Shown in pieces: positions 34,301 to 43,511 of a stretch of DNA of 64,000 nucleotides. Origin of the DNA: Sphingomonas sp. PP-F2F-G114-C0414 (GTDB taxonomy: Bacteria; Pseudomonadota; Alphaproteobacteria; Sphingomonadales; Sphingomonadaceae). The notes beneath the pieces were generated by a model. It saw only the letters and a list, made by a program, of their open reading frames with translations. It was not told where the DNA came from and did not search any database. The position numbers were made by a program, and so were the translations under genes. Each line of letters starts with the position of its first letter. Position 1 is the first letter of the stretch. The DNA is taken from positions 744,001 to 808,000 of the forward strand of contig NZ_RCWT01000009.1 of the NCBI RefSeq assembly GCF_003688595.1. Reading direction: 5' to 3'.

Positions 34301-35872
34301 GAGGGAGGCGGCCAACTGATCGCGCAGGTCGCGTTTGAGAACCTTGCCGATCGCGCTGCGGGGGAGTTCATCGGTAACGTGAAGCGCCGACAGTCGCTGC
34401 GTCTTGCCGACTTGTGCGTTTACCCAGCTTAGGATCGAGGACGCATCCTCCGTCGCACCGTCACGCGGCACGTAGAACCCCACCGGCGTTTCGCCCCAGG
34501 CCTCCGACGGAACGCCGATCACCGCGCAGTCCGCTACCGCTGGATGCTGCGCCAACACCGCCTCCAGGTCCGACGGATAGATGTTGAACCCGCCGGAGAT
34601 GATCAGGTCCTTCTTCCGGTCCATCAGCGTGAGAAAACCGTCCTCGTCGAACCGGCCGACATCGCCGTGACGGATATAACGATTGCCGTCTGCGTCATGC
34701 CATTCTGCGTCGCGCGTCGCCTCGGTGCGCCCGTGATAGCCGTTCATCATGGCCGGGCTGCGGCCGACGACCTCGCCCATCTCGCCCGGCGCGACCTCGA
34801 TGCCGTCGTCGTCGATCAGGCGGATCTCGTGGCCCGGCATCGGCTGGCCGACGGTGTGGAGCTTGGTCGGGTTCGCGGTCGCGTTCAGCGCGCAACTCGC
34901 GCCGCCCTCGGTCATGCCGTAGAACTCGACGAGCACGCCCGGCCAGCGCGCGACCACGTCGGCTTTCAGCGTCGCGGAGAACGGCGCGCTGGTGCTGGTC
35001 TTGAAGCGGAATGCCGACAGGTCGAAGGCGTCGAAATCCGGCAGCGCCATGATCCGCTGATATTGTACCGGGACCAGCATCGTATGCGTCGCATGATAGT
35101 GCTGCGCGAGTTCGAGATAGGCTCGCGCGTCGAACTTGCCCATCAGCACGACGGTACCGCCCCAGCCGAGCGTCGGCAGGAAGCTGACCAAGGTAGTGTT
35201 CGAATAGAGCGGGGTGGCGATCATCGTCACGGCGGTGTCGAACCCCGCGGCCGTGTTGCGCGAAATATGCGCCCAGCGCATCGCGTGGCTCTGGACGATG
35301 CCCTTCGGCGTGCCGGTGGTGCCGGAGGAATAGATGATGTTGAACGGGTCTTCGGGTGCGATATCGACCGGGGTTGGCTTGATCTCTGGAGGAGCGAGCC
35401 ACGCATCAAAAGATTGTTCCCCCGCGGAGGCGGTGGCCCAGGCTGGGCTCCCGCTTTCGCGGGAGAACAAGACCGGGCGGGCTGCCAGCATTTGCCCTTC
35501 CAACGCTCGCGCATTCTCCGCATCGAGGAACACGATCGGCGCGCCACTATCCGCAATCATCGCGGCGATCGCCGCCGGCGTAGCGGATGGTGCGATCGGC
35601 GTTGCGACACACCCTGCGCGTACCGAACCAAGGAAAGCCGCCGCATACTCCGTCGTCGGCGCCGCGACGATCGCCACCGCCGTCCCCGGCGCCACCCCAT
35701 CGCGCTGCAAGGCCGCCGCGATCCGGTCCATCATCGCGTCCAGCGTCCGATAGTCGATGCTGCCCCGAGCGTCGGCGACGGCGGTGCGATCCCCCCGTTC
35801 GAGCGCGTGCGCACGGATCAGATCGGGCAGGGTGGCAAAGCCGGTGGCGAGCATGTCTGCGGCGTTCGTCAT
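34289..35872 (-). CDS. Acyl-CoA synthetase (AMP-binding ligase)
   Basis: A 527-residue adenylating enzyme with the P-loop NIIYSSGTTGTPKGIVQSHA, the motif YGMTEGGASCALN, the hinge DRKKDLIISGGFNIYPSDLE and the C-terminal Lys in SAIGKVLKRDLRD. It should activate a fatty or aromatic acid to its CoA ester. About residues 134-153 (RESGSPAWATASAGEQ region) come from an intergenic repeat inserted in frame (35412-35471), which is not part of the family. The last residues and the stop are supplied by another repeat. A thioesterase gene follows. Confidence 0.92.
   Translation of the reverse strand: MTNAADMLATGFATLPDLIRAHALERGDRTAVADARGSIDYRTLDAMMDRIAAALQRDGVAPGTAVAIVAAPTTEYAAAFLGSVRAGCVATPIAPSATPAAIAAMIADSGAPIVFLDAENARALEGQMLAARPVLFSRESGSPAWATASAGEQSFDAWLAPPEIKPTPVDIAPEDPFNIIYSSGTTGTPKGIVQSHAMRWAHISRNTAAGFDTAVTMIATPLYSNTTLVSFLPTLGWGGTVVLMGKFDARAYLELAQHYHATHTMLVPVQYQRIMALPDFDAFDLSAFRFKTSTSAPFSATLKADVVARWPGVLVEFYGMTEGGASCALNATANPTKLHTVGQPMPGHEIRLIDDDGIEVAPGEMGEVVGRSPAMMNGYHGRTEATRDAEWHDADGNRYIRHGDVGRFDEDGFLTLMDRKKDLIISGGFNIYPSDLEAVLAQHPAVADCAVIGVPSEAWGETPVGFYVPRDGATEDASSILSWVNAQVGKTQRLSALHVTDELPRSAIGKVLKRDLRDQLAASLPSS
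35412..35471. repeat. Intergenic-type repeat inserted in frame inside a CDS
   Basis: These 60 bases match the repeat at 47003-47061 (59 bases) and, inverted, the one at 57450-57512. Both arms (GTTCCCCCGCG and CGCGGGAGAACAAG) are kept. One extra base makes the copy exactly 20 codons, keeping the ligase frame open. Confidence 0.85.
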
Positions 35873-35945
35873 CCGCGCATCGCTAGGCGAACGCGTCCGG
35901 CAATGCCATACGGTATATTCGAAAACTGGACTCGAGGAGACGCCG

Positions 35946-36560
35946 TTGCTGTTCTACGATAGCGCGCTGCCAGCGCCCAACCCGCGCCGCGTCCGCATAT
36001 TCCTCGCCGAAAAGCATGTCCGCGTACCGATGGCGCAGATTTCGATCCCCAAGGCAGAGCACAAGGCGGAAGCGTTCCTGTCGGTCAATGCGCTCGGCCA
36101 GACGCCCGCGCTCGCGTTCGACGATGGCCGCGTGCTGACCGAGAGCGTTGCGATCTGCCGCTATTTCGAGTTGCTGCACCCCGAACCGCCGATGTTCGGG
36201 CACGGTGCGCACAACATCGCCGAGATCGACATGTGGACGCGGCGGATCGAATTGCGGCTGATGACCCCACTGTCGATGGTCTGGCTGCACACGCATCCCT
36301 GGACCGCGCGGATCGTCCAGCCGCAATATACCGAGTTCGGCGAGAGCCAGCGCCCACGGGTGCTCGCGGCGATGGCGGAGTTCGATCACGCGCTGGACGG
36401 CCGCGACTGGCTCGACGGCGAACGCTATACGATCGCCGACATCGTTCTGCTCACGACGATCGACTTCGCCAAGTTCGTCGGCATCGCGATGCCCGACGAT
36501 CTGGCGCACCTGAAGGCCTGGCATGCGCGTGCGTCGGCGCGCCCCAGTGCGAGTGCGTAG
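35946..36560 (+). CDS. Glutathione S-transferase family protein
   Basis: Starts with TTG at 35946, five bases after GAGGAGA; no ATG fits. The 204-residue protein has the thioredoxin-like domain (LFYDSALPAPNPRRVRIFLA, then NALGQTPALAFDDGRVLTES with the Pro and the Glu-Ser that bind glutathione) and a helical C-terminal domain with DWLDGERYTIADIVLLTTID. It conjugates or reduces with glutathione in the cytoplasm; substrate unknown. Confidence 0.88.
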   Translation: MLFYDSALPAPNPRRVRIFLAEKHVRVPMAQISIPKAEHKAEAFLSVNALGQTPALAFDDGRVLTESVAICRYFELLHPEPPMFGHGAHNIAEIDMWTRRIELRLMTPLSMVWLHTHPWTARIVQPQYTEFGESQRPRVLAAMAEFDHALDGRDWLDGERYTIADIVLLTTIDFAKFVGIAMPDDLAHLKAWHARASARPSASA

Positions 36561-36667
36561 AGCTATCCTGATGCGAACAGGCTGGATTAACCAACTCGTT
36601 TGACGAGATCGCAGTCATCGCGACCTAAAACCCCCGACAGGCTGATTGCACAGTTCGGGGAGCATCG

Positions 36668-37414
36668 ATGAAAGCGGCGTTACTAATCGGAGCGATCTGC
36701 GCGCTGCCGACGGCGGCATTGGCCGAAGATGTACGGCCCGGTATCGCGTCCGTGGCGGTCGCCCCGGTTTCGCAGATCGTCGTGCCCGCGCATACCGAGA
36801 TGATGTTGCGGCTGGACGAGGAAATCGGCTCCGACCGTGCCCGCGTCGGTCAGCCGGTTGCCGTCTCGGTGGCGCGCGATGTCGTCGTCGACGGTCTGGT
36901 GGTGATCCCACGCGGCACCGCAGGAACGGGCGCCGTGACCTATCGCACCGGCAAGGGCGCGTTTGGCAAATCGGGCAAGGTCGACATCGAGCTAAGGTCG
37001 ATCGACGTCGGGGGACGCATGGTCCCGGTGGTCGGCCGCTATCACGCCGCGGGCGACGGGCGGACCGGCGAGACGATCGGTACGATCCTGATCGGCGGAG
37101 TCGTCGCCGGCGCCTTCGTCACGGGTCATCACGCGATCTTCGAGGAAGGTCGCGAGTTCACCGCCTTTACCGGCGCCGCGACTCCGATCGCCCGCCCGAG
37201 CGTTCGGATGGCGCGGTTCGTTCCGCCCGTCACGACGCCCGCTATGCGCAACGCGATGTTCGAGTGGGTGGGGTCGAACGGACCGCTATTCGGGGATGCT
37301 GCTCCTAAAGTCGCGCCCGCCTACGTCGCCTATGGAACCATCGCGCAGCGTCTCGCTGCCGCGCAACCCGTCCGTGGCGGTGATCCGCGTCTGGGGTGGA
37401 CGATCAGCGACTGA
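36668..37414 (+). CDS. Exported hypothetical protein
   Basis: The 248-residue protein has a signal peptide (MKAALLIGAICALPTAALAE) and a beta-rich region: VVPAHTEMMLRLDEEIGSDR, then VSVARDVVVDGLVVIPRGTA and GKGAFGKSGKVDIELRSIDV, with a glycine-rich hydrophobic stretch (TIGTILIGGVVAGAFVTGHH). This looks like a periplasmic or outer-membrane-associated protein. I do not recognise a characterised family. Confidence 0.75.
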   Translation: MKAALLIGAICALPTAALAEDVRPGIASVAVAPVSQIVVPAHTEMMLRLDEEIGSDRARVGQPVAVSVARDVVVDGLVVIPRGTAGTGAVTYRTGKGAFGKSGKVDIELRSIDVGGRMVPVVGRYHAAGDGRTGETIGTILIGGVVAGAFVTGHHAIFEEGREFTAFTGAATPIARPSVRMARFVPPVTTPAMRNAMFEWVGSNGPLFGDAAPKVAPAYVAYGTIAQRLAAAQPVRGGDPRLGWTISD

Positions 37415-37806
37415 CGAGCCGCTAGGCGTCTGACACCGTGCGATCGGTCCAGCCCCTGTGCGAAAAGACCCTTTGCAATCCCGGTTTTCTGTGCGAGGGA
37501 GCCGCATACCCGGTATTCAGATTGCCCGGACGCTCCGCTCCATCGCCGATGGACCGACGAGCCCGGCCACGAGGTTGGAGAGGGGATAAGGCGGAAGAGC
37601 GACCCACGGAGGTCGCATCTTCCGCCGTCCTTCTTCGCATCCCATCCTTTCGAGCCAGGCGCGTCAAAAACCCCGCCCACGGCCTGTGCTTCAGCCGATT
37701 TGCGCGTGCCGTGGTGGTCGCTAGCCGCGCTATGATGCAGGTTTAGCTTGTCTGGTACGCGACCAATGCCTTAGCCTCGGGCAGTATTCGATGTCGAGGT
37801 ATCGTA
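37415..37806. other. Intergenic region with one strong hairpin
   Basis: No gene is supported here. GGCGGAAGAGCGACC at 37590-37604 pairs with a near-perfect complement at 37611-37626 (one extra base), giving a stable hairpin on either strand. There is no T-run directly after it. It could be a transcription barrier after the exported protein gene. Confidence 0.45.
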
Positions 37807-39108
37807 ATGGCAGTAGCGTATCAGTCCCATCCCGAGATCGCCGACGCGTTGGCGATGAAGCGACGGGGCCTGACGCTCGCGCTGCTCACCTTCACCTATT
37901 TCTTCAGTTACATGGACCGCCAAATCCTCGCCATCCTGCTCGAGCGGATCAAGGCGGACCTGCTGCTGACCGATACGCAGCTCGGGCTGTTGTCCGGACT
38001 CGTGTTCGCGATCTTCTATGCGACGCTCGGCATTCCGGTTGCGCGACTCGCGGATCGGACCAGCCGTCGCAACATCATCGCCGCCAGCCTGACGATCTGG
38101 AGCGCGATGACCGCGCTATGCGGGCTCGCACAGAACTTCACGCAGCTGATGCTCTTCCGGATCGGCGTCGGCATCGGCGAGGCGGGGTCTAGTCCGCCCA
38201 GCCACTCGATCATCGCCGACCTGTATCCGCCCGAGAAGCGCGCGAGTGCGATGGCGGTGTATTCGCTCGGCGTGGTACTCGGCGCAGGCTTCGGCACGCT
38301 GATCGGTGGCGTCGTCGCGCATTCCTATGGGTGGAGGATTGCGACGATGACGGTCGGCTTGCCGGGGATCGTGCTCGCTGTCCTCGTCCGCCTGTTCATG
38401 GTCGAGCCGCGCCGCGGTCTGTCTGACGCTGCCCGCGCGGTGGCGACGCCGATGCCGAGCGTCGCGCAAGGGTTCGCGTCGATGTGGGCGAGCGCTCCGG
38501 CGCGGCATCTGGTGGTCGGCGTGACGCTGACGTCGATGATCGGTTACGCGCTGACCGGCTGGGGGCCGAGCTACATCCAGCGCTCGCTCGGGATCTCGAT
38601 GCTCGACATCTCGCGCTACATCGCGCTGCCGGGGGCGCTGTTCGGTGCGGTCTCCGCGCTGGCGGGCGGCAAGATCGCCGACATGCTCGCCAAGCGTCAT
38701 GGGCTGCACGTCCAGGCCTGGGTGGTACTCGTGATGAAGGGCCTGTCGCTCCCGTTCGCGCTCGCCTTCTACCTGATTGATGCGCCGGTGATCGCGATCG
38801 GCAGCTATTTCGTGTCGCTGATCTTCGCCAATTCGTATCTCGGGCCGAGCTTTGCGCTGATCCAGCACCTCGCGCCGTTGCAGATCCGTGCGATGTGGGC
38901 GGCGATCACGCTGCTGGTGATCAATCTGGTCGGGCTGGGGCTGGGGCCGACGCTGGTCGGGTGGCTCAGCGATCTGCTGAAGCCGGGGTTCGGCGAGGAT
39001 TCGCTGCGCTATGCGCTGATCATCATCGTGCTGATGACGCCGTGGGCACTGTTCCATTACTGGCGCGCGGGGGTTCTTCTGAAGCGCGCGGATGATGCTG
39101 CTAGGTAA
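37807..39108 (+). CDS. MFS transporter, spinster-like family
   Basis: A 433-residue transporter with about twelve membrane segments. Family marks: FTYFFSYMDRQILAILLERI, DTQLGLLSGLVFAIFYATLG, PVARLADRTSRRNIIAASLT, and RIGVGIGEAGSSPPSHSIIA. Such proteins are common in sphingomonads near aromatic or lipid catabolic genes and export or import organic anions. Substrate unknown. The stop is 11 bases from the convergent gene's end. Confidence 0.9.
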   Translation: MAVAYQSHPEIADALAMKRRGLTLALLTFTYFFSYMDRQILAILLERIKADLLLTDTQLGLLSGLVFAIFYATLGIPVARLADRTSRRNIIAASLTIWSAMTALCGLAQNFTQLMLFRIGVGIGEAGSSPPSHSIIADLYPPEKRASAMAVYSLGVVLGAGFGTLIGGVVAHSYGWRIATMTVGLPGIVLAVLVRLFMVEPRRGLSDAARAVATPMPSVAQGFASMWASAPARHLVVGVTLTSMIGYALTGWGPSYIQRSLGISMLDISRYIALPGALFGAVSALAGGKIADMLAKRHGLHVQAWVVLVMKGLSLPFALAFYLIDAPVIAIGSYFVSLIFANSYLGPSFALIQHLAPLQIRAMWAAITLLVINLVGLGLGPTLVGWLSDLLKPGFGEDSLRYALIIIVLMTPWALFHYWRAGVLLKRADDAAR

Positions 39109-39119
39109 TCGCTTCTTCG

Positions 39120-39515
39120 TCAGCTTGGCTGGGCGGCGGCAGGGCGGGCCAACGCATCCGCCAACAGCCACGTCATCGCGCTTGTCCGGTCATCGAACAC
39201 CGCCATGTCGTCGCGCACCGCGACGATCCGTTTCACCTGCAGCCGCGCGAGCTTGCCGTCGGTGAACAAGGCGACTTTCCGCGATTTCAGCGGGATGGTC
39301 AGAGCGACGCGCTGGAGCATCGCGACCACTTCCTGGGGCTGGATCGCGGACCGCGAGAAATTGCCCAGCAGCATGTGACGCTTGCCGGTTGCCAGCACGC
39401 GCCGCGCCTCACCATCCAGATCGCGGAGGAAGCCCTCGACATGCGGGATCGTCCAGAATCCGGACGCCTCGACCTCGATGATGCCGGTGTCGAGATCGGT
39501 CGTGATCGTGTGCAT
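39120..39515 (-). CDS. Hypothetical protein, SpoIIAA/STAS-like
   Basis: The 131-residue protein has alternating strands and helices: MHTITTDLDTGIIEVEASGF, then GFLRDLDGEARRVLATGKRH, MLLGNFSRSAIQPQEVVAML, RKVALFTDGKLARLQVKRIV and the end RTSAMTWLLADAL. This pattern is that of SpoIIAA-like (STAS-related) proteins of unknown role. Soluble, no signal. The assignment is by secondary-structure pattern only. Confidence 0.7.
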   Translation of the reverse strand: MHTITTDLDTGIIEVEASGFWTIPHVEGFLRDLDGEARRVLATGKRHMLLGNFSRSAIQPQEVVAMLQRVALTIPLKSRKVALFTDGKLARLQVKRIVAVRDDMAVFDDRTSAMTWLLADALARPAAAQPS

Positions 39516-39613
39516 GACGCCCTCCGTGGAGGTGTCGGGATCGGCCGCTCGGCGTTAACGACGCGTAACCAAACCGTTACGAATGCGATTGTCGTCCGGC
39601 TTGTGACGGCGGA

Positions 39614-40858
39614 TCAACCCTGCGCCATCCGATCGTCGAATAGCCCGAACATCAGCGTCGAGGCGTACATCGCGATCGCCCGCTCGCGCGGCATCGTCGA
39701 CGCCCATTTGCGCATGTCGAACGCCGCGTTCTGGAGCGCCATCAACGCCTGCGCCGCGATCAACGCATCGACCGCGCGGATCGAGCCTTCGCCGATCCCG
39801 TCCATCATCATGCCTGCATAACGCCGCGCGATTCCGTTCGAGCGATCGACCATCGCGTTGCGTACGCCGACCGGCAGGCCGCTCAGCGCCGTGGTGCGAA
39901 GCAACGGCCCGCGTTCGGCGAACTGCACGTCGAGCAAGGTCGCGACGGTGCTCGACAATTTGTGCCAATAGCTTCCGCCCTCGGCCTCGCCGCGGCTCTG
40001 CGCATCGGCGATCGTGTCGAAGCTGCGGCGGTAGCACGCGATGACGAGGTCGTCCTTCGCGTCGAGATGGTGGTAGAAACTGCCCTTGGTGACGTTCAAT
40101 TCGGATGCGATCTTCTGCACCGAGGCGCCGCGATAGCCGAGTTCGTTGATCAGACGCGTCGCGGCGAGCAGGAATGCCTCGCGCCCCGGCTCGGCCTCGT
40201 CATGGCTGAGATCGAGCAGGGTAGGGGCCCAGCGCGCGTCCTTCCCTGCGATGCCATGCGCGAACACGTCCATCAGCCGTTCCTCGACGCGGCCGTACTG
40301 GTCGGGCTCGTACCGCGTCAGCCAGATCGGCAGCCAGAACGTGTTTTCCAGCAGCACATGCGCGCGTGCGCCGTTGAGATCGGTCTGCGCGCGCGACGAA
40401 GTCGGCCCCCACAACAGCCGCGTGCGGCGGAACACTTCGCGCCAGCCCGCCATCAGCCGGCCGCGCATGGGCTCCTCGGTCGCGCGCAGATCGGAGAGGA
40501 CCGCGAACGCCTTCTCCTCGCCGCGCTGGATCCGCCCGAGCCGGTCCATGTTGAGCGCGAGATAGCGCCGAACGCGGTCCTCCGGCGTCGCTTCTTCCGC
40601 CGCGACGTCGAGCATCGCGATCAGCGATTCGAGCGTGTTCTCGAACGCCGCCGCCGCGAGGTCTTCCTTGCGCTTGAAATAATAGGTAACGCTCGTCGTG
40701 TTGAGCCCGACGCGCCGCGCCACGTCCGCGAACGTCATGCCCTTGGCACTCTGTTCGTTGATCGCTTCTGCCGCCGCGGCGAGGATCGCGTCACGCTTCG
40801 CACGGAAGCGCTTGGTCCCCTGTTCGCTCTCGTCGCTGGCCTCTGCCGGAACCTTCAT
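39614..40858 (-). CDS. Tandem TetR family regulator (two HTH domains)
   Basis: The 414-residue protein holds two complete TetR units. The first helix-turn-helix is MTFADVARRVGLNTTSVTYY (about 40-60), the second ASVQKIASELNVTKGSFYHH (about 245-265), each followed by a ligand-binding-type helical region. Ordinary TetR proteins are about 200 residues, so this is a fused duplication that may bind DNA as a pseudodimer. It is divergent from the acyl-CoA dehydrogenase gene and probably controls the fatty-acid or related catabolic genes to its right. Confidence 0.9.
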   Translation of the reverse strand: MKVPAEASDESEQGTKRFRAKRDAILAAAAEAINEQSAKGMTFADVARRVGLNTTSVTYYFKRKEDLAAAAFENTLESLIAMLDVAAEEATPEDRVRRYLALNMDRLGRIQRGEEKAFAVLSDLRATEEPMRGRLMAGWREVFRRTRLLWGPTSSRAQTDLNGARAHVLLENTFWLPIWLTRYEPDQYGRVEERLMDVFAHGIAGKDARWAPTLLDLSHDEAEPGREAFLLAATRLINELGYRGASVQKIASELNVTKGSFYHHLDAKDDLVIACYRRSFDTIADAQSRGEAEGGSYWHKLSSTVATLLDVQFAERGPLLRTTALSGLPVGVRNAMVDRSNGIARRYAGMMMDGIGEGSIRAVDALIAAQALMALQNAAFDMRKWASTMPRERAIAMYASTLMFGLFDDRMAQG

Positions 40859-40955
40859 CGAAACACCCTAACAGCTTCGATTTGAAGATACAGTGCTTTT
40901 TAGGCGCTTTCAGGGCGGACTTGAAAACATGCTTTCCGGGGCCCTCCACACGCTT

Positions 40956-40971
40956 TACCGAATGTGCGGTA
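40956..40971. promoter_or_regulatory. Inverted repeat, candidate TetR operator
   Basis: TACCG and CGGTA are separated by six bases (AATGTG) in the space between the tandem TetR gene and the acyl-CoA dehydrogenase gene, 44 bases before the latter's ATG. Position and symmetry suit an operator for the neighbouring regulator. Not proven. Confidence 0.4.
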
Positions 40972-41014
40972 TGGTCTACCTCGCCTTCAAAGCGATGACG
41001 ATTGGAGAGCCCGC

Positions 41015-42298
41015 ATGGATTTCAGCTTTAGCGAACGAGAGACGTATTTCCGGGATCGGGTCCGGGATTTCATCGACCAGAATATCCGCCCGCGCCAAGC
41101 CGATTACGACCAGCAGGCGCATGAGGGCGAGCGCTGGAAGGTAATTCCGGTGATCGAGGAGATGAAGGAGAAGGCCAAGGCCGCGGGCTTGTGGAATTTC
41201 TTCATGCCGCCGCATTCTGGCCAGACGCACGTCGACGATTCGTTCGCGTTCGAGGGCACGCAGCTGACCAATCTCGAATATGCGTTATGCGCGGAGGAGA
41301 TGGGGAAGATCAGCTGGGCGAGCGAGTGCTTCAACTGTTCGGCGCCCGATACCGGCAACATGGAGGTGTTTCACCGCTATGGCACGCGCGAGCAGAAGGA
41401 GGCGTATCTCGGGCCGTTGATGCGCGGCGAGATCCGCTCGGCGTTCCTGATGACCGAGCCCGCGGTGGCGTCGTCGGATGCGACCAACATCGAGACGTCG
41501 ATGGTGCGCGACGGCGATCACTACGTCATCAACGGCACCAAATGGTGGTCGAGCGGCGTCGGCGATCCGCGCTGCAAGATCGCGATCGTGATGGGCAAGA
41601 CGAGCTTCGAGGGCTCGCGGCATCAACAGCAGAGCCAGATCCTCGTGCCGATGGATACGCCCGGCGTGACGATCAAGCGGATGCTGTCGGTCTACGGGTA
41701 CGATCATGCGCCGCATGGGCATGGCGAAGTCGTGCTGGAGAATGTCCGCGTGCCGGTCGAGAACGTGCTGCTTGGCGAAGGGCGCGGGTTCGAGATCGCA
41801 CAGGGACGGCTTGGGCCGGGGCGTATCCATCACTGCATGCGCACCATCGGCGTGGCCGAGACCGCGATCGAGGCGATGGCGCGGCGGCTGCTCGACCGGG
41901 TCGCGTTCGGCAAGCGGATCGCCGACTTCTCGGTCTGGGAGGAGCGCATCGCCACCGCGCGTATCGACATCGAGATGACGCGGCTGCTCTGCCTCAAGGC
42001 GGCGGACATGATGGACAAGGCGGGCAACAAGTCCGCGCAGATCGAGATTTCGATGATCAAGGTCGCCGCACCGAACATGGCGTTGCGCATTCTCGACGAT
42101 GCGATCCAGGCGCATGGCGGCGGCGGCGTCTCGGGCGACTTCCGGTTGGCGCACGACTGGGCGGCGATGCGTACGCTGCGGTTCGCGGACGGTCCGGACG
42201 AGGTCCACAATCGCTCGATCGCGCGCAACGAGTTCGGGAAATACGGCGACTTCCGGAAGGGCGGCGTGTCGAGCGGGGATGTCGGGGTGAGCCGGTAA
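41015..42298 (+). CDS. Acyl-CoA dehydrogenase family protein
   Basis: The ATG at 41015 has GGAG upstream. The 427-residue protein has the three-domain layout: helical N-terminus ([20 protein letters not shown]), flavin and substrate strand region ([40 protein letters not shown]) and C-terminal helices ([40 protein letters not shown]). It oxidises an acyl-CoA at C2-C3 using FAD. The ending and size are those of the ACAD10/11 type, which fits the phosphotransferase gene nearby. Confidence 0.93.
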   Translation: MDFSFSERETYFRDRVRDFIDQNIRPRQADYDQQAHEGERWKVIPVIEEMKEKAKAAGLWNFFMPPHSGQTHVDDSFAFEGTQLTNLEYALCAEEMGKISWASECFNCSAPDTGNMEVFHRYGTREQKEAYLGPLMRGEIRSAFLMTEPAVASSDATNIETSMVRDGDHYVINGTKWWSSGVGDPRCKIAIVMGKTSFEGSRHQQQSQILVPMDTPGVTIKRMLSVYGYDHAPHGHGEVVLENVRVPVENVLLGEGRGFEIAQGRLGPGRIHHCMRTIGVAETAIEAMARRLLDRVAFGKRIADFSVWEERIATARIDIEMTRLLCLKAADMMDKAGNKSAQIEISMIKVAAPNMALRILDDAIQAHGGGGVSGDFRLAHDWAAMRTLRFADGPDEVHNRSIARNEFGKYGDFRKGGVSSGDVGVSR

Positions 42299-42321
42299 AC
42301 TCCCGTTCGTCTTTCCTTCTT

Positions 42322-42404
42322 CGTCATCCTGGGCTCGACCCAGGACCCAGAGCCACAAGGGTGACGATCTTGGCTCTGGGTCCTGACTTTCGTCAGGATG
42401 ACGG
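42322..42404. repeat. Palindromic repeat (CGTCATCCTG family)
   Basis: Same structure as the copies at 34217 and 54079: outer arms CGTCATCCTG/CAGGATGACG and inner arms around CCCAGAGCCA/TGGCTCTGGG. It lies between the acyl-CoA dehydrogenase and the alcohol dehydrogenase genes. Confidence 0.85.
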
Positions 42405-42428
42405 TCTCGTTTCGGAGCGCACCTACCC

Positions 42429-43511
42429 ATGAAAGCCGCAGTCCTTTTCGAAGCCAACACCCCGCTCAGCATCGAGGACGTGACCGTCTCGAAGCCGACA
42501 GCGCACGAAGTGCTGATCCGTACGGTCGCGGTTGGCGTGTGCCGGTCCGACCTGCATTTCGTCGACGGCGCCTATCCCCACGCGATGCCGACGATCCCGG
42601 GGCATGAGGCTTGCGGCGTCGTCGAGGCGATCGGCGACGAAGTGCGCGGCGTGAAGGTCGGTGACCATGTCGTGACCTGCCTCTCGGCATTTTGCGGCCA
42701 GTGCGAGTTCTGCGTCACCGGGCGGATGTCGTTGTGTATCGACGCCAGTGTCCGCCGTCCGAAGGGTGCTTCGCCGCGCCTTATGCTCGGCGACCGACCC
42801 ATCGCGCAGATGCTAAACCTCAGCGCCTACGCGGAAATGATGCTGGTCCACGAACACGCGTGCGTCGCGATCGACCGCGACATGCCGATGGACCGCGCAG
42901 CATTGCTCGGTTGCGCGATTACCACCGGGGCAGGGGCGGTGTTCAACACCACCGATGTGACGCCCGGCGAGACGGTGTGCGTGGTCGGTTGCGGCGGTAT
43001 CGGTCTGGCGGCGGTCAACGCGGCCAAGATCGCAGGCGCGGGGAAGATCATTGCGCTCGATCCGGTGCCTGAAAAGCGCGCGACGGCGGAGAAGCTCGGC
43101 GCGACTCACAGTATCGACGCACTGTCGGACACCGCCGCGGACGAGGTCGTCGCGATCACCAAGGGCGGCGTGCATCACGCGATCGAGGCAGTCGGGCGTG
43201 CGCAATCGGCGGCGACCGCAGTCAAGGTCCTGCGTCGCGGGGGCACCGCGACGATCCTCGGGATGATGCCGCTCGGCGAGAAGGTGGGGCTGTCGGCGAT
43301 GGACCTGCTGTCGGGCAAGCGGTTGCAGGGCGGGTTCATGGGCTCGAACCGGTTCCCGGTCGACATACCGCGGCTGGTCGATTTCTACATGCGCGGGCTG
43401 CTCGATCTCGACACGATCATCGCCGACCGGATGCCGCTGGAGCGCATCAACGACGCATTCGACGAACTCCGCCGCGGCGACACGACCCGTAGCGTGATCA
43501 CCTTCTCGTGA
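42429..43511 (+). CDS. Zinc-dependent alcohol dehydrogenase (MDR family)
   Basis: The 360-residue enzyme has the catalytic zinc region (GVCRSDLHFVDG, IPGHEACGVVEAIG), the structural zinc cluster FCGQCEFCVTGRMSLC with four Cys, and the Rossmann motif VGCGGIGLAAVNAAK with IALDPVPEKRA for NAD. It resembles class III/Zn alcohol dehydrogenases. It should oxidise an alcohol formed in the acyl-CoA pathway encoded here. Its stop overlaps the GTG start of the phosphotransferase gene. Confidence 0.93.
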   Translation: MKAAVLFEANTPLSIEDVTVSKPTAHEVLIRTVAVGVCRSDLHFVDGAYPHAMPTIPGHEACGVVEAIGDEVRGVKVGDHVVTCLSAFCGQCEFCVTGRMSLCIDASVRRPKGASPRLMLGDRPIAQMLNLSAYAEMMLVHEHACVAIDRDMPMDRAALLGCAITTGAGAVFNTTDVTPGETVCVVGCGGIGLAAVNAAKIAGAGKIIALDPVPEKRATAEKLGATHSIDALSDTAADEVVAITKGGVHHAIEAVGRAQSAATAVKVLRRGGTATILGMMPLGEKVGLSAMDLLSGKRLQGGFMGSNRFPVDIPRLVDFYMRGLLDLDTIIADRMPLERINDAFDELRRGDTTRSVITFS

